Assembly: GCA_964460345.1 (NCBI GenBank)
Contig: CAYWRO010000037.1
Location: 1 to 37,169, forward strand
Source: CAYWRO01 sp964460345
GTDB taxonomy: Bacteria > Planctomycetota > Phycisphaerae > Phycisphaerales > UBA1924
Direction: 5' to 3'
Length of the DNA: 37,169 nucleotides
Below the pieces are notes generated by a model. The model saw only the letters and a list, made by a program, of their open reading frames with translations, was not told the DNA's origin and searched no databases. The position numbers and the translations under genes are program-made. Shown here one piece after another: positions 1-7,983 of the stretch. Position 1 is the stretch's first letter. Each line of letters starts with the position of its first letter.

Positions 1-351
<351 letters not shown>

Positions 352-380
352 TGTCTATGTCCTTTCAATCCTGCTGTCTT

Positions 381-415
381 TGTTCTCTGTTCTCTATTCT
401 CTGTTCTCTGCTCGC
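381..415. repeat. Heptanucleotide tandem repeat, GAGAAYA type
   Basis: Four successive 7-base units on the plus strand (TGTTCTC, TGTTCTC, TATTCTC, TGTTCTC) are followed by a degenerate fifth (TGCTCGC). On the coding (minus) strand the unit is GAGAAYA. The array fills most of the spacer between the small gene at 415-651 and groEL, and its last unit touches the stop codon of that gene. The same unit recurs at the end of terC (4701-4742). Confidence 0.85.
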
Positions 416-651
416 TACCGCCCGACCTTGCCGGAAAGATCGATCCTCACCCAGTGGACGACGTCGGAGTGGATGATGTAGATGCTCTTGCCGTCCGTCA
501 CCTTGATGAGGGCGTCGCCTTCATCGGGGATGAGCATGGCGTTGGGAACGCGCAGCGTCGAGACGCCTTCGGCCATGCCGGCGAAGGCGAAGACGGCGTC
601 ACGTTCGCCGTTGAGTTCAGAGAGCGCTTTGCGGAGTTGGTCGAGCGTCAT
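415..651 (-). CDS. Unknown 78-residue protein between groES and groEL
   Basis: A small soluble protein with no signal peptide or membrane segment; I do not recognise the family. It starts MTLDQLRKALSEL, a likely helix, and continues with alternating hydrophobic residues (KSIYIIHSDVVHWVRIDL) that suggest a small beta-rich fold. Codon third positions are GC-rich like its neighbours and it is collinear with groES and groEL, which favours a real gene. The ATG at 651 has no clear Shine-Dalgarno sequence, because the upstream spacer is taken up by a heptad repeat. Both flanking spacers are repeat arrays. Its position suggests co-expression with the chaperonin, but nothing in the sequence shows a chaperone function. 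Confidence 0.7.
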   Translation of the reverse strand: MTLDQLRKALSELNGERDAVFAFAGMAEGVSTLRVPNAMLIPDEGDALIKVTDGKSIYIIHSDVVHWVRIDLSGKVGR

Positions 652-657
652 AAGAGC

Positions 658-734
658 GGTCAGTCGGCAATGCTCAATGGTCAGGAAGGCAAGCTCGATT
701 GCTCACCGGCCATTGACCATCGGCCATGGAGTGT
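658..734. repeat. Heptad-periodic spacer repeat, degenerate
   Basis: The whole 77-base spacer can be cut into eleven 7-base units that resemble each other: GGTCAGT, CGGCAAT, GCTCAAT, GGTCAGG, AAGGCAA, GCTCGAT, TGCTCAC, CGGCCAT, TGACCAT, CGGCCAT, GGAGTGT. It lies between the groES stop codon and the start of the 78-residue gene. The motif differs from the GAGAAYA family on the other side of that gene, but the period is the same. Confidence 0.7.
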
Positions 735-735
735 G

Positions 736-1050
736 TCAGTCGATGATGGCCAGGACTTCGTCCTCACTCATGACGAGCAGCTTCTCATCGTTCAGCTTCA
801 CCTCGGTGCCGGCGTAGGAGGAGAAGATCACGCGGTCGCCCTTCTTGACGGACAGGGGAGTGCGCTCGCCCGTCTCCTTGTTCAGCGCGCCGTCGCCGAC
901 GGCCTCGACCACGCCGGTCTTGGGGGTGTCCTTCGCCTTCTCCGGCAGGTAGATCCCGCTCTCAGTGCGGTCCTCGGCCTCATCGCGGCGGACCAGGATC
1001 TTGTCGTGCAGGGGACGGAGGTTCACTTTCTTTGCGGTCTTCGTTGCCAT
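736..1050 (-). CDS. groES: Co-chaperonin GroES (Hsp10)
   Basis: GroES is the heptameric lid of the GroEL chamber. The 104-residue length matches the family (about 95-105). After a short Lys-rich lead come NLRPLHDKILVRRDEAE, the mobile-loop region ESGIYLPEKAKDTPKTG (IVLP in most GroES) and the conserved end VKLNDEKLLVMSEDEVLAII. The ATG at 1050 has AGGAG ten bases upstream. It is the first gene of the groES-X-groEL cluster. No CIRCE element (TTAGCACTC-N9-GAGTGCTAA) is visible in the 81 bases upstream, so control by HrcA is not supported here. The gap to groEL (nearly 400 bases including a small gene) is longer than the usual direct neighbour arrangement. Confidence 0.98.
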   Translation of the reverse strand: MATKTAKKVNLRPLHDKILVRRDEAEDRTESGIYLPEKAKDTPKTGVVEAVGDGALNKETGERTPLSVKKGDRVIFSSYAGTEVKLNDEKLLVMSEDEVLAIID

Positions 1051-1092
1051 TGGTCATCACTCCTGAAATGAGGTGCGTGCAAACATGCAATC

Positions 1093-1120
1093 CGCCCGGG
1101 ACGCGACCGCGCGCCGGGCG
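1093..1120 (-). terminator. Weak hairpin between response-regulator-like gene and groES
   Basis: A 7-bp inverted repeat (CGCCCGG at 1093-1099, CCGGGCG at 1114-1120) with a 14-base loop lies just after the stop codon of the gene at 1132-1764. No T-run follows on the minus strand, so at best this is a weak terminator or an mRNA end structure. Confidence 0.3.
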
Positions 1121-1131
1121 TTGGTAAACGA

Positions 1132-1764
1132 CTAGGTCAATCCCCCGACCCCGCCCATCGGTCCGCCGCGGCGGGGGCTGGTCTCATCGGTCGCAGCGCC
1201 GCCGTCGGCGCCGCTGGGCCAGCGGTTCTCGTAAAAGCGATGCAGGACGCGCTGCATGATGCGGAGCATCTGCTCCAGATTCGCCCCCGTGCGGTCCACG
1301 ACGGCGAAAGCATCGCTGCGGAGGGCGGCGGAGAGGTGCCGCGGCTCTTCCCGCCCGGTGCGGGCGTGCTTCACGACGACGGTGGGGGGCGGCTGCTCCA
1401 AGCGGCGGAGCAGTTCAAGGACTCGCGGGCCACCCTCCTCCGGCGTGCCGCGGGCGGCGCCGGCGGGGGGAGAGGTCTCCTGAAGCGGGATCCGCAGGTC
1501 GACGATGGCGATGTGGACGGGGATGGTGCGGATGACCCGCTCGGCCTCGCTGGCCGACCGGGCCCGGACGGACTCGACACCCATCGGCCGCAGGACGGCA
1601 TCCAGCAGGTCGACCCAGGACTCCGTCCGCCAGTCCGCCCATGACAGGAGCAGGTTCAGGCGGTTGGGCAGGTCGGTTCGCCCGATCGGGGGCTGCGCGC
1701 TGCCGACGGCGCCGCCGCTGGAGGGGGGTGAATCGGGTGCGAACTGTGGGCGCGAAGCGACCAT
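1132..1764 (-). CDS. Response-regulator receiver-like protein
   Basis: A 210-residue protein whose centre looks like a CheY-type receiver domain. A hydrophobic strand leads to IAIVDLRIP (candidate phospho-acceptor Asp89), and TVVVKHAR carries a Lys (132) where receivers keep their invariant Lys. Residues 1-35 and 182-210 are Pro/Gly/Ala-rich and probably disordered. No DNA-binding or enzymatic output domain is visible, and the usual acidic pair at the start of the receiver is reduced to one Asp (SWADWR). A Pro/Gly-rich stretch (95-113) interrupts the domain after the Asp. I chose the ATG at 1764, with AAGG a few bases upstream, because the longer upstream reading frame is low-complexity and antisense to the rmuC start. 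No histidine kinase is nearby. Confidence 0.6.
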   Translation of the reverse strand: MVASRPQFAPDSPPSSGGAVGSAQPPIGRTDLPNRLNLLLSWADWRTESWVDLLDAVLRPMGVESVRARSASEAERVIRTIPVHIAIVDLRIPLQETSPPAGAARGTPEEGGPRVLELLRRLEQPPPTVVVKHARTGREEPRHLSAALRSDAFAVVDRTGANLEQMLRIMQRVLHRFYENRWPSGADGGAATDETSPRRGGPMGGVGGLT

Positions 1765-2002
1765 GTCGCCTTGCTCAAGGCAAGCGCGGTGCCGGGACGG
1801 CGGATTGGAGAAGGTGCCCGTCAACCGGGGCCTTGCCCGGCCCGAAGCCCCCGCTGCGTGGCCCGGAGGGGGTCTGGCGCGGGCCGGCGGGGATGGAAGA
1901 TCGCCCCGATCGCCCGGAGACTCTGCCACCTGTCTGCCAGTGACCCCGCCGAATCGAGGCGAAAGTGCCATTTCGGCAGGGGCGGATGCGGGCGCTGCAC
2001 CG

Positions 2003-2008
2003 TACACT
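2003..2008 (+). promoter_or_regulatory. -10 hexamer TACACT for rmuC, leaderless spacing
   Basis: TACACT ends six bases before the ATG at 2015, so transcription is expected to begin at or next to the start codon. No Shine-Dalgarno sequence is present. One of thirteen such sites in the window. Confidence 0.6.
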
Positions 2009-2014
2009 GGCCGG

Positions 2015-3361
2015 ATGGTGGCAGCACTCGTGATGGTGTCGGTGATCGCCGCGGCGGCGGCTGGGGTGGCGGTCTGGCTGGGGGTTTCCCGGGCGCGGCT
2101 GTCGGCGGAGCTGGCGGCCGCCCGGAATGAGGGGGAGTCGGCGCGGCGGTCGGCGGGGGAGTCGGAGGCGACGCTCGCGGCGGCGCGGGAGGAGTGCCGC
2201 CGTCTGGAGGCGGAGGCGATCACGGCACGGGCCGGGCTCGCCGCGGCGGAGCGGGCGCGGGAGGAGATCGAGCGGCAGGTGGAGCGGGTGAAGGCGGAGA
2301 GCCGCGAGGCCTTCGACGCCTTGGCGGCCAGGGCGCTGCAGCAGACGAGCGAGCAGTTCCTGAAGCTGGCCGAGGCAACGCTGGCGAGCCAGCAGGAAAA
2401 GAGCCGGTCGGAACTGGGCCAGAGCCGCGCGGCCTTCGAGAACCTGGTGCGACCGATCTCCGAGACGCTGGCTCGGCAGCGTGAGGAGTTGGCGCGCTTG
2501 CAGCAGCAGGTCGGCCACTCGGAGAAGACGGCCGACTACCTGCGGCAGGAGACGAGCCGGCTGGTGGCGGCGCTGAGCAAGCCGAACGTTCGCGGCCGGT
2601 ACGGGGAGATTCAGCTCCGGCGCGTGGTTGAGCTAGCGGGGATGGAGCCGTATTGCGATTTCACCGAGCAGACGAGCGTGCGCGATGGGGAGGGGCGCGT
2701 GGTGCGGCCGGACATGGTCGTGACACTTCCGAACGATCGTTGCATTGCGGTGGATGCGAAGACGCCGACCGAGGCGTACATGAGCGCGATGAGCGCTGCG
2801 ACGCCGGAGGAGGCGGAGGAACACCTGGCCCGGTTCGCCGACAACGTGGCGACGCAGGTGAAGTTGCTGGCGGACAAGCGCTACTGGGCGCAGTTCAAGG
2901 GTTCGCCGGAGTTTGTGGTGATGTTTGTGCCCGGTGATCAGTTCGTCGACGCGGCGCTGACGCGGCGGCCGGACCTGATTGAGAAGGCAGCCGAGGCGCG
3001 GGTGATTCTGGCGAGCCCGAGCACGCTGATCGGGCTGCTGCGCGCGGTCGCCGTGGGATGGGGAGAGCATCGCCTGGCCGAAAACGCCCAGCGTCTGACA
3101 GAGTTGGGCCGTGAACTGCACGAGCGCGTCGGCAAGGTCTTTGAACATGCGGCGGGATTGGGTGTCGCCCTGCGACAGGCGGTGGACCGGTACAACGACA
3201 CGGTCGGGTCGATCGATGCGAGGCTCGTACCGACGCTCCGGAAGTTTGAAGAGGCGGGGATCAAGAGCGGCAAGCAGCTCGAGCAGTTGCCGGATGTGGC
3301 GCTCAAGCCGCGGATGCTCGAAGCGGCGGAGGGCTTGTTCGTGGAGAATGGGGAGGCGTAA
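2015..3361 (+). CDS. rmuC: RmuC-family DNA recombination protein
   Basis: RmuC proteins are membrane-anchored, coiled-coil proteins with a PD-(D/E)XK-like nuclease fold, linked in E. coli to limiting inversions at short repeats. This 448-residue protein has one N-terminal membrane segment (about 3-24), a long Ala/Glu/Arg-rich coiled coil (about 27-190) and the RmuC domain from about 195. The domain shows NVRGRYGEIQLRRVVELAGM, VRPDMVVTLPNDRCIAVDAK (candidate active-site Asp and Lys), SPEFVVMFVPGDQF and LASPSTLIGLLRAVAVGW. The ATG at 2015 is chosen because it directly precedes the membrane segment and follows a TACACT hexamer; the open frame extends back to 1505 but that part is not protein-like. 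The next gene starts six bases after the stop. Confidence 0.93.
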   Translation: MVAALVMVSVIAAAAAGVAVWLGVSRARLSAELAAARNEGESARRSAGESEATLAAAREECRRLEAEAITARAGLAAAERAREEIERQVERVKAESREAFDALAARALQQTSEQFLKLAEATLASQQEKSRSELGQSRAAFENLVRPISETLARQREELARLQQQVGHSEKTADYLRQETSRLVAALSKPNVRGRYGEIQLRRVVELAGMEPYCDFTEQTSVRDGEGRVVRPDMVVTLPNDRCIAVDAKTPTEAYMSAMSAATPEEAEEHLARFADNVATQVKLLADKRYWAQFKGSPEFVVMFVPGDQFVDAALTRRPDLIEKAAEARVILASPSTLIGLLRAVAVGWGEHRLAENAQRLTELGRELHERVGKVFEHAAGLGVALRQAVDRYNDTVGSIDARLVPTLRKFEEAGIKSGKQLEQLPDVALKPRMLEAAEGLFVENGEA

Positions 3362-3367
3362 GGGGCC

Positions 3368-3904
3368 GTGCTGAGTCGGTGGCAGGCGCGCCTGTTCGTG
3401 CTGGCGACGACGGTGGCGGGACCGGCGTGGCTGCGGCTCGCGCGGCGGCGGTACCGTCGGGTGGCGCGGCCGTTGAACGAGATCGAGCGTGAACGGTTGG
3501 GGCCGTTCTTTTCAGAGGCGTTGCTGAGGTCGGCGCGTGTGGCGCATGCGCGGGATGTGGAACTGCCGCTGATGGGTTTGGCGCGTCGACTGAGCGGCGG
3601 GCAGATGCCGTTGGAGCGAGTGGGGGGGATCGCGCTGATCGACACGGTGGTGATCGCACGGCCGGATGAGAATCTGGGCACGCTGTTTCACGAACTGGTG
3701 CACGTCGCGCAGTATCGACGGTTGGGGGTGGGTGGGTTCCTGCGCGAGTACATCGGCGGGTGGGCGGAGGCGGGGTGCTCGTATCCGGAGATCCCGCTGG
3801 AGGTACAGGCGTGCGAGTTGCAGGACCGCTATATTGCGAAGCCGGCACGGGGGTTCGATGTGGAGGGGGAAGTCGAGCGGTGGTGGCGAGCGCGACGGCG
3901 CTAG
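3368..3904 (+). CDS. Unknown protein with HEXXH metallopeptidase-like motif
   Basis: A 178-residue protein starting at GTG 3368, six bases after the rmuC stop, with AAGGGG as ribosome site. A hydrophobic N-terminal stretch (8-22) may be a membrane anchor. The core carries GTLFHELVHVAQYRRLG: His108, Glu109 and His112 form an HEXXH motif, typical of zinc metallopeptidases and of small domains that resemble them. A later Glu (EIPLEVQACELQDRYI) could be the third ligand. It is too short for most secreted peptidase families. Translational coupling with rmuC suggests the same transcription unit, and terC follows 26 bases on. The substrate is unknown, and catalytic activity is inferred from the motif alone. 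Confidence 0.75.
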   Translation: MLSRWQARLFVLATTVAGPAWLRLARRRYRRVARPLNEIERERLGPFFSEALLRSARVAHARDVELPLMGLARRLSGGQMPLERVGGIALIDTVVIARPDENLGTLFHELVHVAQYRRLGVGGFLREYIGGWAEAGCSYPEIPLEVQACELQDRYIAKPARGFDVEGEVERWWRARRR

Positions 3905-3930
3905 ATGGCTGAGTCGATCGGGAGACCTGC

Positions 3931-4722
3931 ATGGCCGAACTCTTCACAATGGGCAGCATCGCGGCGTTTCTGACACTCGCTGCCCTGGAAATCGTGCTGG
4001 GGGTGGACAACCTCGTCTTTATCTCGATCGTCTCCAACAAGCTGCCGCCGGCAGAGCAGGACAGGGCGAGGAAGGTGGGCCTGGGGTTGGCGGCGATCGG
4101 GCGGATCGTGCTGCTGTTCGCGATCGCCTGGGTGATGATGCTGGACAAGACGGTGCTGTTCGAGATGTTCGGCAACGCCTTCACTGTGAAGGACCTCGTG
4201 CTGTTTGTCGGCGGCGGGTTTCTGCTCTTTAACGGCACGCGCGAGATTCACCACGCGATGGATCGAGCCCAGCACGGCCCGCAGGAGGCCAACCAGCCAA
4301 AGGCCGCGGCGACGTTCGGTTCGGCGATTGCGCAGATCCTGGCGATGGACCTGGTGTTTTCGATCGACTCGGTGCTGACCGCGATCGGTATGGTCAAGCC
4401 GGATGGATACACAAGCGGGCCCTTCCCGGGGACAACCATTCCCTGGCCACCCCTGGTGATCATGGTGACGGCGATCCTCGCCGCCGTGGGCGTGATGCTC
4501 TTCCTCGCCGGGCCGGTGTCGCGGTTCATCGACCGGAACCCGACGTTCAAAATGCTGGCGCTGGCCTTCCTGCTGCTGATCGGCGTGGTGCTGGTCGCCG
4601 AGTCGATGGATCAACACATCGAGCGCGGGTACATCTATGCGGCGATGGGCTTCTCACTGTTTGTTGAGGTGCTGAACCTGAAAGTCATGCAGGCGAAGCA
4701 GAGAAAAGAGAATAGAGAATAG
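3931..4722 (+). CDS. TerC-family integral membrane protein
   Basis: TerC-family proteins are multi-span membrane proteins, tied to tellurite resistance in plasmid operons and to manganese export or metal loading of exoenzymes in other bacteria. The 263-residue length and several hydrophobic segments fit. The two signature acidic segments are present: EIVLGVDNLVFISI with Asp26, and MDLVFSIDSVLTAIGM with Asp140 and Asp146. The end IERGYIYAAMGFSLFVEVLNL is also typical. The ATG at 3931 has GGGAGA upstream. The last residues (QRKENRE) and the stop codon are encoded by a heptad repeat (4701-4742), so the tail is repeat-derived. Third gene of the rmuC cluster. The transported ion cannot be read from the sequence. 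Confidence 0.93.
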   Translation: MAELFTMGSIAAFLTLAALEIVLGVDNLVFISIVSNKLPPAEQDRARKVGLGLAAIGRIVLLFAIAWVMMLDKTVLFEMFGNAFTVKDLVLFVGGGFLLFNGTREIHHAMDRAQHGPQEANQPKAAATFGSAIAQILAMDLVFSIDSVLTAIGMVKPDGYTSGPFPGTTIPWPPLVIMVTAILAAVGVMLFLAGPVSRFIDRNPTFKMLALAFLLLIGVVLVAESMDQHIERGYIYAAMGFSLFVEVLNLKVMQAKQRKENRE

Positions 4723-4742
4723 AGAATAGAGAATTGAGCAAA
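4701..4742. repeat. Heptanucleotide tandem repeat over the terC stop codon
   Basis: Six 7-base units in a row: GAGAAAA, three GAGAATA, GAGAATT, GAGCAAA. The terC stop TAG lies inside the array. The unit is the same (GAGAAYA on the coding strand) as in the array at 381-415, again at the 3' end of a gene and in the same sense. A 12-base palindrome (4738-4749) follows directly. Confidence 0.85.
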
Positions 4743-4805
4743 GCTTTGCGGTTCAGGCTCGCCGCCCGCGGTAAGCGCCTCTCTTCGTTCACAGCCTTTC
4801 GTTTG

Positions 4806-5597
4806 CTACGGATAATCCTGCCGCGTCGGCCGGATCGCGATGTCGTTCAGGTGAACCTGGGCGGGCTGAGAGAGCACGAACGTCACGGTGCGGGCGACGT
4901 CCTCGGGTTCCAGAACGGGGCCAACCTTGTTCATGAAAGCCCCGAAGCTCTGCGGGTCGTACCCGGCCACGCCCTGAAACTCGCTGCGGACGATTCCAGG
5001 CGCAATCAGCGTCACCCGAATCCCCTTCGGCGCCAGTTCGCGCCGCATCGCCTCGGCCAGGGAGCCGACGGCGAACTTCGTGGAGCCGTACATCGACGAG
5101 AAGGGCGAGATGTGCCGCCCGACATTCGAGCCAATTACAACGATGTCCCGCGGCCGCTCCTTCCACCCGCCGTGCTCGACGTCTTCGTCAGCAACCATCG
5201 CCAGCATCCGCTCTGCCGCGGCACGCATCAGCCGGGCCGCGCCCAGCACGTTCAGCCGGACCATCTGCTCCCATTGCGCGGGATCGGAGGTGAGCACCGA
5301 TCCCGACAGGCCGCGTCCGGCGTTTACGACGGCGATGTCCGGATCACGCCCGAAACGCTCGCGCGCAGTATCGAGCAGGCGCGTGACGGTGTCCTCTTCC
5401 GAGGCATCTCCCCCCAGCACGCAGGCGCGGGCCGGCGCATCACCGGCATTCAGTTCATCACAAAGAGCGTACAGCGGTTCGGTCCGCCGCGCGTTCATGA
5501 CGATGTTGGCGCCGGCGACGGCCAGATCACGGGCGATGGCATGGCCAATCCCCGCGCTTGCGCCGGTAATTACAGCAATGCGGCCACTGAGCGGCAT
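4806..5597 (-). CDS. Short-chain dehydrogenase/reductase (SDR)
   Basis: A classical SDR oxidoreductase of 263 residues with a Rossmann fold for NAD(P). The cofactor loop TGASAGIG is at 11-18, and NARR after the second strand suggests NADPH preference. VVNAG is the structural Asn-Ala-Gly motif (91-94). The catalytic set is Ser157, Tyr170 and Lys174 (YGSTK), followed by the IAPGIVRSEF loop. The ATG at 5597 has GGGAGA upstream. The lipoprotein gene on the same strand ends 48 bases upstream of it, so they may be co-transcribed. It converges on terC across an 83-base gap that begins with the heptad array. The substrate is not predictable. Confidence 0.93.
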   Translation of the reverse strand: MPLSGRIAVITGASAGIGHAIARDLAVAGANIVMNARRTEPLYALCDELNAGDAPARACVLGGDASEEDTVTRLLDTARERFGRDPDIAVVNAGRGLSGSVLTSDPAQWEQMVRLNVLGAARLMRAAAERMLAMVADEDVEHGGWKERPRDIVVIGSNVGRHISPFSSMYGSTKFAVGSLAEAMRRELAPKGIRVTLIAPGIVRSEFQGVAGYDPQSFGAFMNKVGPVLEPEDVARTVTFVLSQPAQVHLNDIAIRPTRQDYP

Positions 5598-5645
5598 GGC
5601 GTGTCTCCCTTCGTTCTTGATCCTTGCCCCGCTGCGCCGGTGCGT

Positions 5646-6350
5646 CTAGCCGCCGACGTCATCCGGGAAGAGGCCGGTATACGCTCGCTCGCTGACCGCT
5701 TCCTGCGCCTGGCTCAGCAGGTTGATGCGAAAGTAGCGGCGCATCTGCGAGGCGGCATCCTCGGAGTAGCCGTAGATGAACGGCTTGCCCGGGGTGGTCA
5801 GGAGAGAATGACGCCAGAAGCCATCCTTGTCGGCGCGAACGTCGACGACATCGTCTCCGATGCGGAGGCGAACCTTCGCGCCCGGGGCCGTTACGCCGCG
5901 GAGCGCCACCTCGGCGCCCACGGCGACGTAGTTGGACCGGTATGTGAGCCCCGCGTCGGTGAGCTGAAAGCGGATGCCGTCGGGCGCCTGATTGTCGCGG
6001 AAGAGGCGGGACAGTTCGCGGTCGATGTCCACCAGGTCGCGCAGGTTGGCGATGTTGAACCGGAGTTCATAGTCGTAGAACCGGTCATGGCCCACCTGCG
6101 GGGAGGTGCGCGTGCGGCGACACTCGACCTCGTCTGCAGCATACTGGTCCACAACGCGGACGATCCGGCTGATTTCGCTCCCGTCGTCGGCGGGCGCGCC
6201 TCGGACGTTCTCGATGCGGTAGGTGACGGTGCGGGGACGCTGGAGCGGCGGCGCCGTACAGGCGCCCAGCAGCACGCTGCCGGTAACAAGTCCGGCAACG
6301 GCCAGCCGCCTCAGCGCGGACCGGGAGCGGGTTGGAAGGACAGATCGCAC
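5646..6350 (-). CDS. Putative lipoprotein of unknown function
   Basis: A 234-residue protein with a type II signal peptide: basic start (RSRSALRR), hydrophobic core (LAVAGLVTGSVL) and lipobox LGAC with Cys31, so membrane-anchored by lipid after export. The mature part has no family I recognise. It is rich in beta-forming segments (VALRGVTAPGAKVRLRIGDDVVDVRADKDGFW) resembling the Ig-like repeats that follow a 'gives rise to, with added value' pattern in cell-surface proteins, but this is only a likeness. The start is the GTG at 6350; without it the signal peptide loses its basic end. It lies 57 bases after aat on the same strand. Confidence 0.7.
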   Translation of the reverse strand: MRSVLPTRSRSALRRLAVAGLVTGSVLLGACTAPPLQRPRTVTYRIENVRGAPADDGSEISRIVRVVDQYAADEVECRRTRTSPQVGHDRFYDYELRFNIANLRDLVDIDRELSRLFRDNQAPDGIRFQLTDAGLTYRSNYVAVGAEVALRGVTAPGAKVRLRIGDDVVDVRADKDGFWRHSLLTTPGKPFIYGYSEDAASQMRRYFRINLLSQAQEAVSERAYTGLFPDDVGG

Positions 6351-6407
6351 GTTCCGTGGATCGGTCTGGTACCGCCGCGGGGTTGAGAAACGGACGAGTG
6401 ATTCGCT

Positions 6408-7049
6408 TCAGGTCCAGGTGACCTCGAGTGCGATCGCCTCGGCCAGCCGGCGGCGGTACTCCTCGCGGCTGATGAGTTGGAGGCCGAACTGCTCCAGGTG
6501 CGGATTGGGGAGTTGCACGTCCAGCAGCACATATCCTCGCCGCCGCACGTGCTCGACCAGGTGCACCAGGCAGACCTTGCTGGCGTCGCGTCCGCCGCGT
6601 TCCGGGCGGGAAAACTTGCTCTCGGCGAAGAACGCGCCGCCAAGGCTGACGCCGTAGAGGCCGCCGACGAGTTGCCACTCGCCCTCGGCATCCGTTCGCC
6701 ACGCTTCGACCGAGTGTGCGTGCCCGGCTTCGTGGAGGATGGTGTAGGCCTGGACGATCCAGTCGTTGATCCACGTCTCCTTCCGCCGCGGCCGAGGCGC
6801 TGCGCACTGGCGGACGACCTCGGTGAAGCAGGTGTCAATCCGCATGTCAAATCGCCCGGAGCGAACCGTCTGAGCAAGCCGCCGCGGCACGTGAAAGCCA
6901 TCGTCCAGCGGCAGGACGGCCCGCGGGTCGGGGGCGTACCAGTGAACCTCGTCCGTGTCCGGATCGGCCATGGGGAAGGCGCCCTGGCGGTACGCGTCCA
7001 GAAGCGCTTCGACGAAGCGGGCACGGGTGACGCGGCGTGATCCGCTCAT
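6408..7049 (-). CDS. aat: Leucyl/phenylalanyl-tRNA--protein transferase
   Basis: Aat transfers Leu or Phe from charged tRNA to N-terminal Lys or Arg of proteins, making an N-degron for ClpAPS. The 213-residue length is normal. Signature segments are all present: YRQGAFPMADPDTDEVHWY, PDPRAVLPLDDGFHVPRRL, ETWINDWIVQAY, LHEAGHAHSVEAW, LVGGLYGVSLGGAFFAESKFS and LLDVQLPNPHLEQFGL. The ATG at 7049 is chosen because the open frame upstream is not protein-like and because a TATTCT hexamer ends six bases before it; no ribosome site is present. Divergent from the gene at 7134, with only 84 bases between starts. No clpS or clpA is in the window. Confidence 0.97.
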   Translation of the reverse strand: MSGSRRVTRARFVEALLDAYRQGAFPMADPDTDEVHWYAPDPRAVLPLDDGFHVPRRLAQTVRSGRFDMRIDTCFTEVVRQCAAPRPRRKETWINDWIVQAYTILHEAGHAHSVEAWRTDAEGEWQLVGGLYGVSLGGAFFAESKFSRPERGGRDASKVCLVHLVEHVRRRGYVLLDVQLPNPHLEQFGLQLISREEYRRRLAEAIALEVTWT

Positions 7050-7055
7050 GTCTGG

Positions 7056-7061
7056 AGAATA
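7056..7061 (-). promoter_or_regulatory. -10 hexamer TATTCT for aat, leaderless spacing
   Basis: On the minus strand TATTCT ends six bases before the aat ATG (7049). It forms a divergent pair with the TACGAT site at 7122-7127. Confidence 0.6.
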
Positions 7062-7121
7062 CGCCCGAGCCGCGCCGTGCGGATCACGGCCGAATTCGGT
7101 GAATTCCGCGTCGTTTTCTGG

Positions 7122-7127
7122 TACGAT
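7122..7127 (+). promoter_or_regulatory. -10 hexamer TACGAT for gene at 7134, leaderless spacing
   Basis: TACGAT ends six bases before the ATG at 7134. No Shine-Dalgarno sequence lies between. Confidence 0.6.
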
Positions 7128-7133
7128 GGCCGC

Positions 7134-7934
7134 ATGTCGACGGGTGAACAGGCCTACGTCTCGCTTCTGGAATGGCCGCAGGGCCTCACGCTCGAGGACC
7201 GGATCGCGGCGATCTCGGCCTCGACGGGGCTGGACCGGTACAACGCCCGCCTGCGCGCCCAGCGCGAGGCGCCCGTCGTGCTGGCGCGGCTCGCGGCCGG
7301 TGCGGCGGCTGAGGCGGCGGAAGAGCTGCGCAAGATTGGGGCATTCGTCTTCGTCGCGACGGAGTCGCAGATCCGGTCCTGTGCCGCGGCTCACCGCGCC
7401 AAGGCGCTGCGGCCTGCCCTCGGTGCGCCGGAGCCAACCTACCTCGTTGAACTGTGGCGCGACGAGCCCGTGGTGCTCAAGGCGAGTGAACTGTTCCTGA
7501 TCGTCCGCGGCCGGCTGCGGCGTTCGGAACGCACGGAGGGGCGGGTGGATGTGCAGTATGAGCCGCTCAGCGGCGGCACAACGCTGGAGATCGGCTCGCC
7601 CGGCACCCGGCTGGCCGTTTCCGACCTGATCGACCTGTGGGACCGGTCGGGGCGGCGCATCCGCATCAACGGCGACAAGTTCAACTTTGACGTACTGGGG
7701 GCGGAGCGCGGCTACAGCGACAACGAGAACGCCGACCGGCTTGCTCTGCGTTTGGCTAGCCAGGCCCCCCGGGCAATGGTGGATACCAGCTTTGCGGCCT
7801 TCCACTGCCCGCCGGACATCCTCCGGGCGGTCTGGCAGACGGGTATGAACGGTCAGCGGCGGCGGTCCGATGCTCCTGCGTTCGACTTTTACTCGGTCTG
7901 GAGCTGGCTGATGCACATCGCCTTGGCTGGGTGA
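7134..7934 (+). CDS. Unknown 266-residue cytoplasmic protein
   Basis: I do not recognise this family. No signal peptide or membrane segment is visible. Residues 1-80 form a mixed helix/strand unit (DRIAAISASTGLDRYNARLRAQ, then APVVLARLAAGAAAEAAEELRK and GAFVFVATESQI). The pattern of a partner-binding helix followed by 'Ala-Pro-Val-Val-Leu' resembles small adaptor-like folds, which is only a loose likeness. Residues 95-266 hold a second alpha/beta region with no catalytic motif I can name. The ATG at 7134 follows a TACGAT hexamer by six bases and is the first in-frame ATG that gives a compact start. It is divergent from aat and lies 49 bases upstream of a run of three small related membrane-protein genes on the same strand. 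Confidence 0.75.
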   Translation: MSTGEQAYVSLLEWPQGLTLEDRIAAISASTGLDRYNARLRAQREAPVVLARLAAGAAAEAAEELRKIGAFVFVATESQIRSCAAAHRAKALRPALGAPEPTYLVELWRDEPVVLKASELFLIVRGRLRRSERTEGRVDVQYEPLSGGTTLEIGSPGTRLAVSDLIDLWDRSGRRIRINGDKFNFDVLGAERGYSDNENADRLALRLASQAPRAMVDTSFAAFHCPPDILRAVWQTGMNGQRRRSDAPAFDFYSVWSWLMHIALAG

Positions 7935-7983
7935 AACGGGCGCGCTTCTATTCCCAAAGACCGTCAGGGGCAGGAGGTGCGCG

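Noticed and set aside
1051..1131. CIRCE operator upstream of groES
   Set aside because: No TTAGCACTC / GAGTGCTAA pair or close variant is present on either strand.
1505..2014. Long N-terminal extension of RmuC
   Set aside because: The upstream frame is Pro/Arg-rich without protein character and lies before the membrane anchor; it also runs antisense to the response-regulator-like gene.
4734..6386. Long plus-strand open frame opposite the SDR, lipoprotein and start of aat
   Set aside because: It is a shadow of minus-strand genes with clear family motifs; its own translation has no recognisable domain.
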